NCBI GenBank assembly: GCA_918797485.1
Contig: CAKKNE010000003.1
Coordinates: 4,588,001-4,652,000 of the forward strand
DNA: 64,000 bases
Direction: 5' to 3'
Source: Pelagomonas calceolata
Lineage: Eukaryota > Sar > Pelagophyceae > Pelagomonadales > Pelagomonadaceae
Positions 1 to 9,834 of the stretch are shown here, one piece after another. Made by a program: the position numbers and the translations under genes. The stretch's first letter is position 1. The number at the start of each line of letters is the position of its first letter. Under the pieces are notes generated by a model. That model was not told the DNA's origin. It saw nothing but the letters and a program-made list of their open reading frames with translations, and made no database searches.

Positions 1-178
1 GCCCCTCATGGTGCGCCTGCAGGCGGACGCCCTCGCGGACTTTGGCTATCCGAGCGGGGAGCGCGGCGTCGCCCGGTTCGGCATGGAGATGCGGAAGGCG
101 ATGCGGGGCTTCCCGGACGACGCGGAGTTCCGCGGTCTCGTCGCCGAGCTGTCGACCTACGGCCGGCCGCGCGCGTAA
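1..178 (+). CDS. 3' end of an unknown gene
   Basis: The frame beginning at base 2 is open to a TAA at 176-178 and gives the last 58 residues of a protein that starts outside the window. The codons strongly favour G or C in third position, as in the clear genes here. The peptide is a mixed, helix-like stretch (it contains LQADALADFGYPSGE and a basic end, GRPRA). I do not recognise the family. It converges on the minus-strand WW-domain gene, whose stop lies only 10 bases further on. Confidence 0.55.
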   Translation, partial: PLMVRLQADALADFGYPSGERGVARFGMEMRKAMRGFPDDAEFRGLVAELSTYGRPRA

Positions 179-188
179 GTTTAGTGCA

Positions 189-839
189 TTAGTCCGCTAT
201 CGCCTCGAGCTCGGGCTGGACCCACGTCGCCTCGCCCGTGCTCGAGTTGAAGTAGTAGTGGCTGCCGACCTCTTCGTCCCAGTGCTGCGTCCACTCGCCC
301 CGGTCGTCGTCGCCGTCCGAGGGCCACTCCTCGCCCCGGTCGTCGTCGTCGTCGTCGGCCGCGGCCGCGCCGTCCCTGTGTGCACGCCTGGCTGTGCCGC
401 CCCCCGCGCCATCAAAATCGTCGGGCACGAACCCGTTGGCCGTCGGCGCGTGGAACCGGCGCGCGTCGACGGCGCGCGGCGGCCGCCGCTCCGCGAGCGG
501 CGGCGGCGCCACGCGCGGCGGCGCCACGCGCCCGCGCCCCGCCGCGGCCGCGACTGACACGCGCCGGACGGGCCCGCGCGCGAGCGGCGACGCGTGCCGC
601 TTGCACTCGGACGCGCTGTCGACCGCGGACCGCGGACCGCGGGGCTCCGGCGCCGCGCCGAAGCGCACCGAGCGCCGCGGCGCGGCTCCGGCAGAAGGCG
701 ACCGCCAGCCGGGCGGCAAGGCGGGGGCCGGCAGCGGGCCGGCGCCGCGCGCCGGCTTTGGCGTGGCGGCGCGGCCGAAGCGGTGCGAGCTCAGCGTGCG
801 CTGCTCGGGCCGCCGCCGCGGCGATTGTTGATGGAGCAT
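189..839 (-). CDS. WW-domain protein with a disordered basic N-terminus
   Basis: The C-terminal ~35 residues form a WW domain: W in GEWTQHWDEE, the central YYFN, then STGEATW and a closing P. This is the module that binds proline-rich ligands. The preceding ~175 residues are low-complexity Arg/Ala/Pro with an acidic run of Asp shortly before the WW domain, so they are probably disordered. I chose the Met at 839 as start (about 216 aa); an in-frame Met at 935 is also possible but would intrude on the promoter of the divergent actin-related gene. WW proteins with such tails are often splicing or transcription factors, but the target here cannot be read from sequence. Confidence 0.7.
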   Translation of the reverse strand: MLHQQSPRRRPEQRTLSSHRFGRAATPKPARGAGPLPAPALPPGWRSPSAGAAPRRSVRFGAAPEPRGPRSAVDSASECKRHASPLARGPVRRVSVAAAAGRGRVAPPRVAPPPLAERRPPRAVDARRFHAPTANGFVPDDFDGAGGGTARRAHRDGAAAADDDDDDRGEEWPSDGDDDRGEWTQHWDEEVGSHYYFNSSTGEATWVQPELEAIAD

Positions 840-1063
840 CGGTCGCCTCCACCACGAGGGCAGCGAAAAACTGCTCGTGGGAATTTGCCGCCGCGCCAGG
901 TACAACCAAGGTATACCGTAGGTACTTTCGGGCACACATACTGCGGTAATAATTTAACGCAGGCACACGCCCGACGGCGGGACGTGTGGCTCAGAGCCGC
1001 GCGCGCGCACGCGATCATCTACACGTAGCACCGCTGCCGCAACAAACGGGCTGCCCTTGGAAC

Positions 1064-2197
1064 ATGGTCTACGGCCAGTTCCACGACTGTGATGCGGGTT
1101 CCACGATTATCCTGGACGTCGGCTCGTCGTCCGTGAAGGCCGGCTTCTGCGGCGAGGACCTCCCGCGGGCCGTCTTTCCCGCTCGCGTGGGCGACAAGCC
1201 GACACACAAAAAGCGGTCCGCGCGCGGCATGCCCGAGAGCGCCGAGGCGACGCCGGCGACTCGCCGGGACTTCCCGGTGCGGGACGGCGCCGTCGCGGAC
1301 TGGGATCTTTTGGGGAAACTGCTGGAACTTACTTTTACGGAAGAACTGGAGACAACACCGGAGCAGGGCTACGCCGTCCTGGTCGCCGAGGCGCCGGGCG
1401 CCAAGGAGGAACAGCGGGAGAGGATGGCCCGGCTCCTCTTCGAGACCCTGAAGGCGCCGGCCGTGTGCTTCTACAACGCGGCTGCTTTGTCGCTTTTCGC
1501 GTCCGGGCGGACGCGCGGGCTCGTTTTAGACGTGGGCGCGAGCGTCTCGAAAGCCGTGCCGGTCTTCGAGGGATTTGGGATAGCGCACGCGCTGACGACC
1601 TCGAAGCGCGCGGGCGCGGCGGTAACGGCTGTGCTGGCCGAAAAAATGGGATTGGGCCACGACGACGCGCGCCGCGCGAAGGAAAAGGCGTGCGCGTTCG
1701 GGGCTCCCGAGGACGTTGAGGTCGAGCTCCCCGATGGCACGGTCGTTTCCGTGGACGCCGCGGCGCGGGCTTTGGCGCCGGAGGCGCTCTTCGAGGACCG
1801 CGAAGTCGGGGAGGTCGACGAGGACTGCACGAGCCTCACGCGGCCGGGCGACGACGACCGGAACCTTCAAACGCTCGTCGCGTCGTCCCTGCAGCTGTGC
1901 GACAAGGACCTGCAGGTCGAGTTCGCCGAGAACGTCGTGCTGGCCGGCGGCACGACCATGCTGCCCGGCTTTTGCGGCCGTTTGCAGAATGAGCTCGAGC
2001 GGGGCCTGAGCCACCGCGCGCGCTGCGTCCCGGGCGGCGCCGGCGGGCCCGCGGAGCGGGGCTACACGAAGCAGCGGAAGCACGCGGCCTGGGTCGGCGG
2101 CTCGCTCTTCGCGTCCCTCGAGACGTTCGAGCACATCAAGGTCACGAAGCGCGAGTGGGAGGACGACGAGGAGGCGGTACACAAGCGGAGCTTCTAG
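1064..2197 (+). CDS. divergent actin-related protein
   Basis: The 377-aa product has the length and ends of the actin fold. The N-terminus has LDVGSSSVKAGFCGED (phosphate-1 loop) followed by PRAVFPARVG. The C-terminus has VVLAGGTTMLPGF (adenosine loop), AWVGGSLFASL and a final VHKRSF, like the actin C-terminus. The middle is poorly conserved: the phosphate-2 loop, normally DSGDGVTH, is DVGASVSKAVPVFEG, so nucleotide hydrolysis may be altered. It is therefore an orphan ARP rather than conventional actin; ARP subclass is not assigned. The start at 1064 matches the usual actin N-terminus, although the frame is open further upstream. It is divergent from the WW gene with a gap of about 220 bases. 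Confidence 0.85.
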   Translation: MVYGQFHDCDAGSTIILDVGSSSVKAGFCGEDLPRAVFPARVGDKPTHKKRSARGMPESAEATPATRRDFPVRDGAVADWDLLGKLLELTFTEELETTPEQGYAVLVAEAPGAKEEQRERMARLLFETLKAPAVCFYNAAALSLFASGRTRGLVLDVGASVSKAVPVFEGFGIAHALTTSKRAGAAVTAVLAEKMGLGHDDARRAKEKACAFGAPEDVEVELPDGTVVSVDAAARALAPEALFEDREVGEVDEDCTSLTRPGDDDRNLQTLVASSLQLCDKDLQVEFAENVVLAGGTTMLPGFCGRLQNELERGLSHRARCVPGGAGGPAERGYTKQRKHAAWVGGSLFASLETFEHIKVTKREWEDDEEAVHKRSF

Positions 2198-2775
2198 CGG
2201 CCGGTGTCCGGGCGGGCACAATAAGCGGGCACTTTTGTGCCTTTTTAGTCACGGCCCGGGTCTAGATAAACTCTAGAGTCATGATCACTGGCATGATTAG
2301 CCCTGATTTAAGTTGGAATGGAACATGACTCGGAACTTGAGGGGATTCAAGTTAGTAGGGCCGTGACCGCGACTCGGCATGTACTAGTAGTATCTACTAG
2401 TAGTAGACCGTGACTCGGACTCCGAGTCGGAATGGAAGGCCCTCAGTCTGAGGGGCCCGACCCGGCGGGCCGGGGTCACGGTAGCCTCCGAGTCGGCCTG
2501 ACTCGGAGGCCGCTCAGGCTGACTCGGACTCGCCGAGACTGAGTCGGACTCCGAGTCGGCGGCTGACTCTAGAGTCGGAGGTAGTAAGCTACAAGCACTA
2601 GCCTCTAGTATCCATCCACTGGTACCTGAGAGGAATTATCAGTGTAAGTAACTAGGGGATCATGGCACAATCGCTGTAGAAAGCAAGTGGAAAGTGGAAA
2701 ACCGTACCGTACCTCCCCCAGCACTGAAGATATATATCCATCAGAGTAAAGGGAAAGAGAGGCGCCATTCCCAGG
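2198..2775. repeat. gene-free stretch of short palindromic repeats
   Basis: No credible coding frame. From about 2240 to 2595 the sequence is built from variants of ACTCGGACTCCGAGTCGG and its complement, many self-complementary, mixed with CTAGTAGTA steps. Related GAGTCGG words recur at 39060-39090 and 51780-51900. Bases 2600-2690 resemble parts of a dispersed repeat also found, inverted, at 36900-37390 and at 55960-56300. Confidence 0.6.
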
Positions 2776-4005
2776 ATGGCCCGCGGCGACCCGCCCGCCG
2801 TGCCCGTCCGGGGCGTGCCGCAGGTCTCGTCCAAGCCACTGCGGAAGACGCGCATCCAGCCGGCGACGCGGCGGCGGGCGTCCGGGGAGGAGCTGGACGC
2901 CGCCTCCGCCGGGCGCGCGCCGCCGCCGCCGGACCGGCGGCAGCTTTGCGAAGGCATGCTGCGCGGGGGCTTCGTGCAGTCGTTCGTGGACTTCTTCTAC
3001 CTGACGCACCGGCCGGATCCGGAGAACGAAGGGAGGGACGTCCAGGTGCCCGCCCGGGAGGCCCAATACCTGCGCGAGAACCTGGAGCGCGCCGAGGCGG
3101 CGCGGCGCCGCGGCGACACGGGCGCGGTGTACGCGGCCTACGCGAACGTCGCCAAGTACTACGAGAGCCGCGCGGGCGACGCCGCCACGGGCGTCTACTT
3201 CTACGAAAAGTGCCTCGAGGTGGCGCGCCTCACGGGCGACCACCGGGGCGAGATGGCCGCGCACCACGACCTGGGCCTCGCGCGCATGGCCGCGGGCGAG
3301 GCCGAGGCGGCGGCGCGGCACCACGAGCGCCACCTGGCCATGGCCCGGGCACTGGACGACGCGCGCGAGGCGCGCCTGGCGTCGCGCGAGCTCGCGGGCG
3401 TCTACACGGCGCGGGCCGAGGCGCTCGAGGCCGCGGGCGCGCCCGCGGTCGACGCGCGCCGCGCCGCGCTCGCCGCCGCGCGCGACGCCGGCGACGCCGG
3501 GCGCGAGGCCGCCGCGGGCCTCGCCTTCGGCCGGGCCCAGGTCGCGTCCGGAGAGCCGGAGGCGGCCGTCGCGACGCTCGAGCAGGCCGAGGCGCTCCTC
3601 CGCAAGCTCGGGGACGTCAAGGGCGAGGGCCGCGCGGCCGCCGCGCTGGCGGCCGCGTGGCGCGACCAGGGCGACGACACCGCGGCCGCCGCGTACCTCG
3701 AGCGCTGCCTCGCGTCCGCAGCCGCGTCGAGCGACCTCGCCGCGGAGGCGCAGGCGTGCCGCGCGCTCGGCGCGCTCGAGGCGGCGGCGGGCGACGGCGA
3801 CCGGGCGGTCGAGCTCCTGGAGAAGAACTTCGACATTTCCCGGAAGCTGCTCGCCACGGGAGACGCCGACGTCTCCACCGCGGACCGCGCACGGGCCTAC
3901 CTCGGCGTCGTGCGCGGCAACGTCCGGCTCGGGGCCTTGGTGGGGGCGGTCGGCGGCGACGTCGCGGCGCTGCTCGGCTGGAAGTGCGCGCGGACCCCCC
4001 TGTGA
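2776..4005 (+). CDS. TTC29: TTC29-like axonemal TPR protein
   Basis: The 409-aa single-exon product follows the TTC29 layout. There is a basic N-terminus, then the family start LCEGMLRGGFVQSFVDFFYL (about residues 56-75), then a chain of TPR-like helical hairpins rich in Ala and Arg (about 95-370), and a closing LLGWK motif. Both the entry motif and the LLxWK ending match the human protein as I know it. TTC29 is a ciliary/flagellar protein linked to axonemal dynein and sperm motility in animals. Its presence implies that this alga has, or recently had, a flagellum. Start chosen at 2776, the first ATG of the conserved frame. No introns. Confidence 0.8.
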   Translation: MARGDPPAVPVRGVPQVSSKPLRKTRIQPATRRRASGEELDAASAGRAPPPPDRRQLCEGMLRGGFVQSFVDFFYLTHRPDPENEGRDVQVPAREAQYLRENLERAEAARRRGDTGAVYAAYANVAKYYESRAGDAATGVYFYEKCLEVARLTGDHRGEMAAHHDLGLARMAAGEAEAAARHHERHLAMARALDDAREARLASRELAGVYTARAEALEAAGAPAVDARRAALAAARDAGDAGREAAAGLAFGRAQVASGEPEAAVATLEQAEALLRKLGDVKGEGRAAAALAAAWRDQGDDTAAAAYLERCLASAAASSDLAAEAQACRALGALEAAAGDGDRAVELLEKNFDISRKLLATGDADVSTADRARAYLGVVRGNVRLGALVGAVGGDVAALLGWKCARTPL

Positions 4006-4676
4006 GCTCCTAATGTTCCCTCGGTCGGCGGATGGCCGGCAGACTGGGTCGAAGCTAGGTTGGCATTAACCCCAGGGGTTATTAACCCCAATCGTGGTCC
4101 GGGGTCAGTAACCCGGGTAATTACCCGTTAGTACGGGTTATTAACCCCAGGATCTTATAGAGGGGTAGGGGAGGGGGAGGGGAGGGGGGCCATATTGCTA
4201 TTTCGAAGCTCCGGTTGGGCATCCTGACCGAGCAGGGAGAAGGCTCTTAGGAGGTTGTTCCTTTTTTAGGTCTTCCCTAACTAATTAATTTATTTATTTA
4301 TTTGCTTGCTTACGAGCTAGGCCGCCTATGACCGAACGCCCGCCCCGCCCCCGCCCTCGTACGCCGTCGCCCCGAGTGTTAGCTCGGAGGCGACGACGGC
4401 GAGGGGGGGGCAGGCCGGACACCGGAATCCCAGATCCGCGACGGTTATTTATTCGGCCCTCATACGTCATCGTCCCGAACAATGATAGAGCTCGGCGGCC
4501 ACCTAGCCACCATGGTCTCTCCGACGACGCGTACTATTTATGCATAGGTCTGCCCGAGGCGGTGGCCAACCCGCCGGCCGCGCCCCAGGCTGCCCAAATC
4601 TGCCGCCCAAGGGCGACGAAGACGATCCCCAAGGCCCGGGGTAACTACGTACGCACGTTTTACGTGATGCATAAGT
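4006..4676. repeat. TTAACCCC-rich tract and LINE 3' end, plus orientation
   Basis: Bases 4060-4155 repeat GGTTATTAACCCC-type words; a similar tract lies at 29240-29395. From about 4190 comes a LINE 3' end: the codons for RLGILTEQ near the LINE ORF terminus, then a stop, the 3' UTR, an ATTT tandem (about 4270-4305) and a GC-rich extension to about 4380 containing CCCTCGTACGCCG. The same order is seen, on the opposite strand, at 28890-29080. The remainder, to the stop of the dehydrogenase gene, shows nothing recognisable. Confidence 0.65.
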
Positions 4677-6338
4677 CTAGAAGTGGATCGGCTGCGACGA
4701 GGCGGCCATGCACGCCTCCTTCATGGCCTCGCTGAGGGTCGGGTGCGCGTGGCACGTCCGCGCGACGTCCTCGGACGAGGCGCCGTACTCCATGCCCAGG
4801 ACGCCCTCGGCGATCATCTCGCCGGCGTTCGGGCCGATGATGTGCACGCCGAGGATCTTGTCCGAGGCCGCGTCCGTGAGGACCTTGACCATGCCCTCGG
4901 AATCGCCGACGGCGCGCGCGCGCGAGTTCGCGCTGAACGGGAACGAGCCGACCTTGTACTCTATGTTAGCTTCCTTGAGCTGCTCCTCGGTCCGGCCCAC
5001 CGTCGCGAGCTCGGGGTGCGTGTAGATGACGCCCGGGATCGCGTCGTAGTTCACGTGGCCCGCGAAGCCGGCGATGTTCTCCACGCACGCGATGCCCTCC
5101 TCCTCGGCCTTGTGCGCGAGCATGGGGCCGTCGATCACGTCCCCGAAGGCGAAGACCGAGGGCACCTTGGTGCGGAAGTGCTCGTCCACTTGGACCCGTC
5201 CCAGTTTGTCGGTCTCGATGCCCAGGTTCTCCAGCCCCAGCCCCTCCGTGAAGGGGCGCCGGCCCGTGGCCACGAGAACAACATCGAAATGGTCGGTCGT
5301 CGCGTCGCCGCCTTTCGCAGGGGCGTGCGTCAGCGCCACGCCCTCCTCGGCGACTTCCGCCGACTGCACCGCGGTCTTGAGCTTGAACTTCATGCCCTGC
5401 TTCTTGAGCAGCCTCAGAAAGGTCTTGCCTACGTCTTTATCCGTCCCGGGCACGATGTGGTCCAGAAACTCGATCACGGTCACCTTGGTGCCCAGTCGCC
5501 GCCAGACCGAGCCCATCTCGAGGCCGATCACGCCTGCGTGGACAGTCTATCGGTGGGTCGCCCGCGGGGGACCGCCGTCCGGCCCCACGCCATCGAGCCG
5601 ACGAGGGCGCCCCGAAATCTGGTGTCTACGCGGGACCGCGCCGCCGCCGATCACGGCCATGGTCTTCGGGATCTCCTTCAGGTCCAAAGCGCCGGTGGAG
5701 TCCACGATGCGGCCGCCCGCGTTGTCCACGGGGCACGGGGGTAGCGGAGAGACTTCCGACCCGGTCGCTAGTAAGATGTGGGCCGCGTCGAGCGTCTCCG
5801 CGCCGCCGTCGTTCAACGCCACTCCGACGCTGTTCGGGCCCTGGAGCGTCCCCTTGCCCTGCAGGTAGTCCACCTTGTACTTCTTGAAGAGGAACTCGAT
5901 CCCTCCCGTGAGCGAGTCGACGCTGGAGGCCTTGTTGGCCATCATCTTGTCGAGGTCTACTTTCACGTCGTTCACCACGATGCCGTGGTCTTTGAAGTGC
6001 TTGGTCGCCTCCTCGTAGAGGTGCGAGCTGTGCAGCAGGGCCTTGCTCGGGATGCAGCCCACGTTCAGGCACGTGCCGCCGAGCGTGCCGCGGGACCTGC
6101 GAGTAGCGACCGGCCGGGTCGGGGGCGCCGCCGCGTCGCGGAGGGTTGATTGGCGCGCCGCGCGCGACTCGACGCACGCCGTCTTGAGTCCGAGCTGGCT
6201 CGCCTTGATCGCGGCGACGTAGCCCCCCGGCCCGCCGCCGACGACCACGACGTCGTAGCGCTCGCTGGACAGGGCGCGCGCCTGGCTCCGCGCCGCGGCC
6301 GCGAAGGCGCGCAGGCGAGGCAGCGCGGCGATGGACAT
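4677..6338 (-). CDS. DLD: mitochondrial dihydrolipoyl dehydrogenase (E3), three exons
   Basis: Exons are 6338-6169, 6096-5642 and 5533-4677, joining in frame to 493 aa. E3 reoxidises the dihydrolipoyl groups of pyruvate, 2-oxoglutarate, branched-chain and glycine-cleavage complexes, passing electrons through FAD and a disulfide to NAD. Visible: an Arg/Ala-rich mitochondrial presequence (residues 1-25); VVVGGGPGGYVAA for FAD; the redox disulfide GGTCLNVGCIPSK; a second Rossmann motif at the exon 2/3 junction (VIGGGVIGLEMGS); and HPTLSE, the catalytic His-Glu region near the C-terminus. Both introns fit introner-type insertions: intron 1 splits ES/RGTLGG and intron 2 splits the NAD-binding glycines. 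Intron 2 begins with GC rather than GT. Confidence 0.93.
5534..5641 (-). mobile_element. introner-type intron (DLD intron 2, GC-AG)
   Basis: 108 bp. Duplicated flank GCGCGGTC at the 5' splice site and GCGTGATC just after the 3' AG (6 of 8 match). The ends are related inverted repeats, CCGCGTAGACA and CTGCGTGGACA. The interior contains GGCTCGATGGCGTGGGGCC, shared with the EHD, PPR and NAMPT introns. The 5' splice dinucleotide GC lies in the duplicated target and AG in the element. Confidence 0.75.
6097..6168 (-). other. intron (DLD intron 1), probable old introner
   Basis: 72 bp. Duplicated flank GTCGCGCG / GTCCCGCG (7 of 8). The 5' GT lies in the first copy; the 3' AG immediately precedes the second. 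The left end, CGGCGCGCCAATCAA, resembles the introner terminus; the right end is decayed. Removal restores ES-RGTLGGTC, as expected for the family. Confidence 0.7.
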
Positions 6339-8265
6339 TGAACCGGAGCGTCTGGATGAGGATGGAGGACAGGGATGGGAGGTGGAGGAGGCTGGAGAGT
6401 GATAAGACTGACACACTAGCTGCCTAGTGGCGGAGAAAAGAGCATGTTTCCCGGAATCAAGTTTCACTGTAACACACCATGGAATTTTCTTCTTCAGCAA
6501 AGGCGACGTGGTGCTCACGGGGAAAGCAGTGTGAAGGGGGGGGACGTGGGTTGCGGATTTCAGTCGGAAACCTGAAACTTCCGGACTCCCAAAGCCGGAA
6601 ACCTGAAACCTCCGGCGAGAATCGGGCCGCAACCAACCAAAACCAAAACCCGCGCACCACTTTTTTCTAGTGTGTCGATACGCTAGATCACTAGGTCTTG
6701 CGGCTCGCCAAAGTACACCAGCGCTTGACGCCGCCATCTACTACCCAAATAGTACATCATATCAACTCCAGCCCAGTTTTCATACATATCCGACGGAACC
6801 GGAGCCGACGGCCCGCGCTCGGAGGGCGGGAAAAGAATTCTACTAGACAACTCCCGAGTTTATGTTCGTTTCCTTCCATTTGTTAGGGGTAGAGTCCATG
6901 CAGCCGGCCAGAACGTCTAGTGAGCATGATCATGTACTCCGTTAGAGCCTCGCCGCGAAGCGACTTCGCGCCCCCCACGTTTTCATGAAGGTGAGCGAAA
7001 ACCCTGGACCCGCGAGTATCAGCGACGACACCATCCAGATGGACCATAACGCCGTTGTTCTATTCACAATCGACCGACTTGCCCGTTCTCCGCGGACGAC
7101 GGTGCGTACGCGGGGCACTGAATTGGCCCCAGACCGGTGGTTTATAAAATAAATTCGCGTTTAAGGCGCTTCGGTTACGGGACGGGCCAGATAACCGGCC
7201 TGAACGTCTACTACATAGGATTACCTTCTCGGAAAACTCCTCGCGCCTGGTTCGTCCCGGGACCCCAAGATCTCACTCATATTGCAAAATACTTGGACCT
7301 GCGACCATCAGCCCGTGTACCATCACCATGGACCTTGACGCGATCATTTGTTTCATGATCGACCGACTTATGCGAGCTCCAGATAAAGATGTTCACGTCC
7401 CGAGCGTGGGCAGCCAAAAGTACCCTTCTTATAATGTAGATGGCATATACTCGTAATTGACTATCGTTGGGGTAGTATGGGGTCCAACGAGACCGCTACG
7501 GCGACTACTGGGGGCCCTCGGGTAATTGACGTATTTGACGCTAACGAGGCACCAACGGGTCCAAATTACACACTTCTTTCGGGGGCAGATCGGCTCCTGG
7601 AGGCCTCTCGGGGTAGGTCTGGTAGTGGGTAAGCGGCTGCACCGCTTACGCCATCGATGCAGCAGCCTAGAGGTCTCGGAACCCAGACCTGCCCTAAACT
7701 TGCTAAAGCTCCTTTGTCTGCTGAGAGAATTGGCCAAAATATGCTGTAAGCGGCGGCGTGTGCGGTGTAGGCGCTTGCACGCGACCACTGCCGACCCAAA
7801 GCGAACCCCGGGAGACCTCCGCGCCGCAAATCGACAGGATTCCATCGGCGCGGCCGTCATGGCGGGACCGTCAATATCGCGAATTAAAAAAATTATTTTT
7901 TTCGCCCCCCAGTAAGTGTCCCATTAATCTCTTTGGACCAGTATCGAACCGAACGATACTCAAACGACTGCATGGCGCATCTCGGAGTTCCTCGCGGAAT
8001 CCGCGCCTACCGGGCGCGGACGGGAGCTGGGGCCCGCAACCTGAAACCTCGGGCGTCCGTTTCCGTGAACCGGAAACCTGAAACCTACCACAACTCGGAG
8101 GCGGAAACCTGCAACCTGCCACCCACGTCCCGCCCCTTACTGTGAGTGGAGGGCATCAAGAGCATTGACTCACTGTCTCATACTGTCTCATTTTGCCAGC
8201 CGATATCTGTTTCTACGACCTAAATACAAAAATATATATCGCACACGACAGCGGGTACGAAAAGC
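6339..8265. other. long gene-poor stretch with two diverged coding remnants
   Basis: No intact gene. About 6525-6650 and 8030-8150 are inverted copies of one ~100-bp repeat with CGGAAACCTGAAACC words; they lie upstream of the DLD and PPR genes. At 6985-7100 and 7270-7390 two direct, diverged copies read in frame as GPASISDDTIQMDHNAVVLF and GPATISPCTITMDLDAIICF, both followed by (T/M)IDRL. This points to remnants of one coding element. A minus-strand open frame at 7429-7860 has no recognisable domain. The base composition is closer to 50% G+C than in the neighbouring genes. Confidence 0.5.
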
Positions 8266-9834
8266 ATGCGTCGGATCCACGTCGTTGCACTCGTCGCCCT
8301 CTCGTCGTCCGGGACGGAGAGCTTTGTGCTGCTGGCTGGCCGCGGCGCCCGGTGGTCGACCCGTCCCGCCACCGCCACGACGCTCTCGTCCGAGGAGCGT
8401 TTCGCGGAGGAACTGCAAGGGCTCCCCTCCGCCGTGGATCAGCTGCGCGCGATCGACGCGAACGGCGACGGGCTGGGCACGACCGCGCCGTTCGCCGTCG
8501 TGCTCGCGACGGCCGCGGCGTCGGACGCGCCGGCGGCGGCGGTGGCCGCGCTCGTGGGCCACGTCGCGCGGCCGTGTCCACCGCGCCGGGCTCTTCGTGC
8601 CCACTCGTTCGATCGCGCAGGTCATGGCCCGCGTCAAGCGGGCCGGCGTGGCTGTCGACGACGCTTTGCGCGCGGCCGCGTCCAGGGAGCCGGCGGCCCC
8701 CCTTTCTTCTCAATCGTGCGATCACCCAGGCTCACCGCGCTGGCGCCCGCTCTCCTTCGCGCGCGCAAGGATGCGGAATGCCTCGCGGCCGTCGGGGCCC
8801 TTTCCGCGAGAACGGCGTCCGACGTCCGTTGTGGCGTCGCCGCAGCCGCGCGGAGCCGCGACGACGCGCAGCTCCGCGCGTACGTGGCCGAGGCGGCGGC
8901 CGACGAGGACACGCTCAAGACGCTGGACGACGCCTCCTTGAAGGCGGCGATGCGGGGTCTCGCGAAGAAAGGCGACCACCGCACGGCCTACTCGCTACTC
9001 GACGCGCTCCCCGCGGAGCGGAGGAGCCCGCTGCTCTACCATGGGGCCATCACGGCCTGCGGGCGGTCGCGGCCGATCAAGGGTCGCACGGCGATGCTTC
9101 TTTGGAGGCGCATGAAGGAGGAAAACGTGACCGTGCCGCGCGCGACGTACAACGCCTTGCTCCACGCGGCGCAGGGCTCGCTGACGGAAAACGCCACTTC
9201 TGCGCTGCTAGCGGCGATGGATCGCGACGGCGTCGCTCTCAACGTCGTGTCCTACGCAGTGCACGAATCAAATTTCGCGGCGCCCGCGCCGTCGACGCGA
9301 TGCCTGCTCGATGGCGTGGCGGCGCGGGTCTCGCACCGCCCGGCTGGGCGCCCCCGACGCGCTGGTTGATTTGCGCACAGGTCCTACAACGTGGCCCTCA
9401 ACTCGCTCGCGAAGCAGGGGCGGTTTTCCGAAGTGCTCAGTCTCCTCGAAGCGATGGAATCTGCCTCCATCAAGCCGACCGAGGTGACGTTCGGGACCGC
9501 GATCAACGGCGCGGCGCGCGCGAACAACTCGGCCGCGGCCGTCGCGCTGCTGGGGGCGCAGACGTCCGTGGGACTGCCCCTGGGCGACCCGGCGTTCGCG
9601 TCCGCGTTGGAGGCGTGCCTCAACGACCCGGACACGGCGGCTGGGGCCTCGCGGGCGGCCGAGGTTCTCGACGCGCTCGCCGCGGCGGACGTGAGCCTCA
9701 AGCGGCGCGAGCGCGTCGAGGAACTTGCGCGCGCCGCCATCTCGCGCAACCGCGCCGCCGTGGACGACGACCGCCTGAAGCGCGACGAGGACATCCTCGG
9801 TATGGTCCTGCAGAATCGCCGCGTCGAGGTCTAG
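8266..9834 (+). CDS. plastid-type PPR protein, four exons
   Basis: Proposed exons 8266-8562, 8621-8679, 8730-9248 and 9381-9834 join to 442 aa. PPR proteins bind organelle RNA and control its processing, stability or translation. The second half has typical helix pairs: ATYNALLHAAQ, NVVSYNVALNSLAKQGR, EVTFGTAINGAARANN. The N-terminus (MRRIHVVALVALSSSGTESF) reads as a signal peptide followed by a Phe and an Arg/Thr-rich stretch, the pattern of complex-plastid targeting in stramenopiles. Intron 3 is secure, because its removal restores NVVSYNVALNS. Introns 1 and 2 (58 and 50 bp) are inferred from two frame changes and good 3' acceptors, so exons 1-3 are less certain. Confidence 0.75.
8563..8620 (+). 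other. probable intron (PPR intron 1)
   Basis: 58 bp, GT-AG, phase 0, ending in GATCGCGCAG before GTCATGGC. Removal gives AALVGH-VMARVKRAGVAVDD without a frameshift. The flanking duplication is weak (GTCGCGCG / GTCATGGC, 4 of 8). Confidence 0.5.
8680..8729 (+). other. probable intron (PPR intron 2)
   Basis: 50 bp, GT-AG, phase 2, ending ATCACCCAG. Removal joins DDALRAAA to LTALAPALLRARKDAE, a continuous helical stretch. The flanks are only weakly similar (GTCCAGGG / GCTCACCG). Confidence 0.45.
9249..9380 (+). mobile_element. introner-type intron (PPR intron 3)
   Basis: 132 bp. Target duplication GTCCTAC on both sides (9249-9255 and 9381-9387). Ends are imperfect inverted repeats: CAGTGCACGAATCAA after the first copy, and the complement of CTGTGCGCAAATCAA before the second. 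The interior has GTCGACGCGATG followed by CTGCTCGATGGCGTGG, the same hairpin module as in the EHD introns. The donor GT is the start of the duplicated target and the acceptor AG is the element terminus. Confidence 0.85.

Noticed and set aside
412-966. Long minus-strand Arg/Ala-rich frames over 189-966
   Set aside because: They are shadows of the WW-domain gene in GC-rich DNA; only the frame ending in the WW domain has a recognisable fold.
9036-9794. Minus-strand frames across the PPR gene
   Set aside because: Antisense to PPR exons; no domain and wrong codon pattern.
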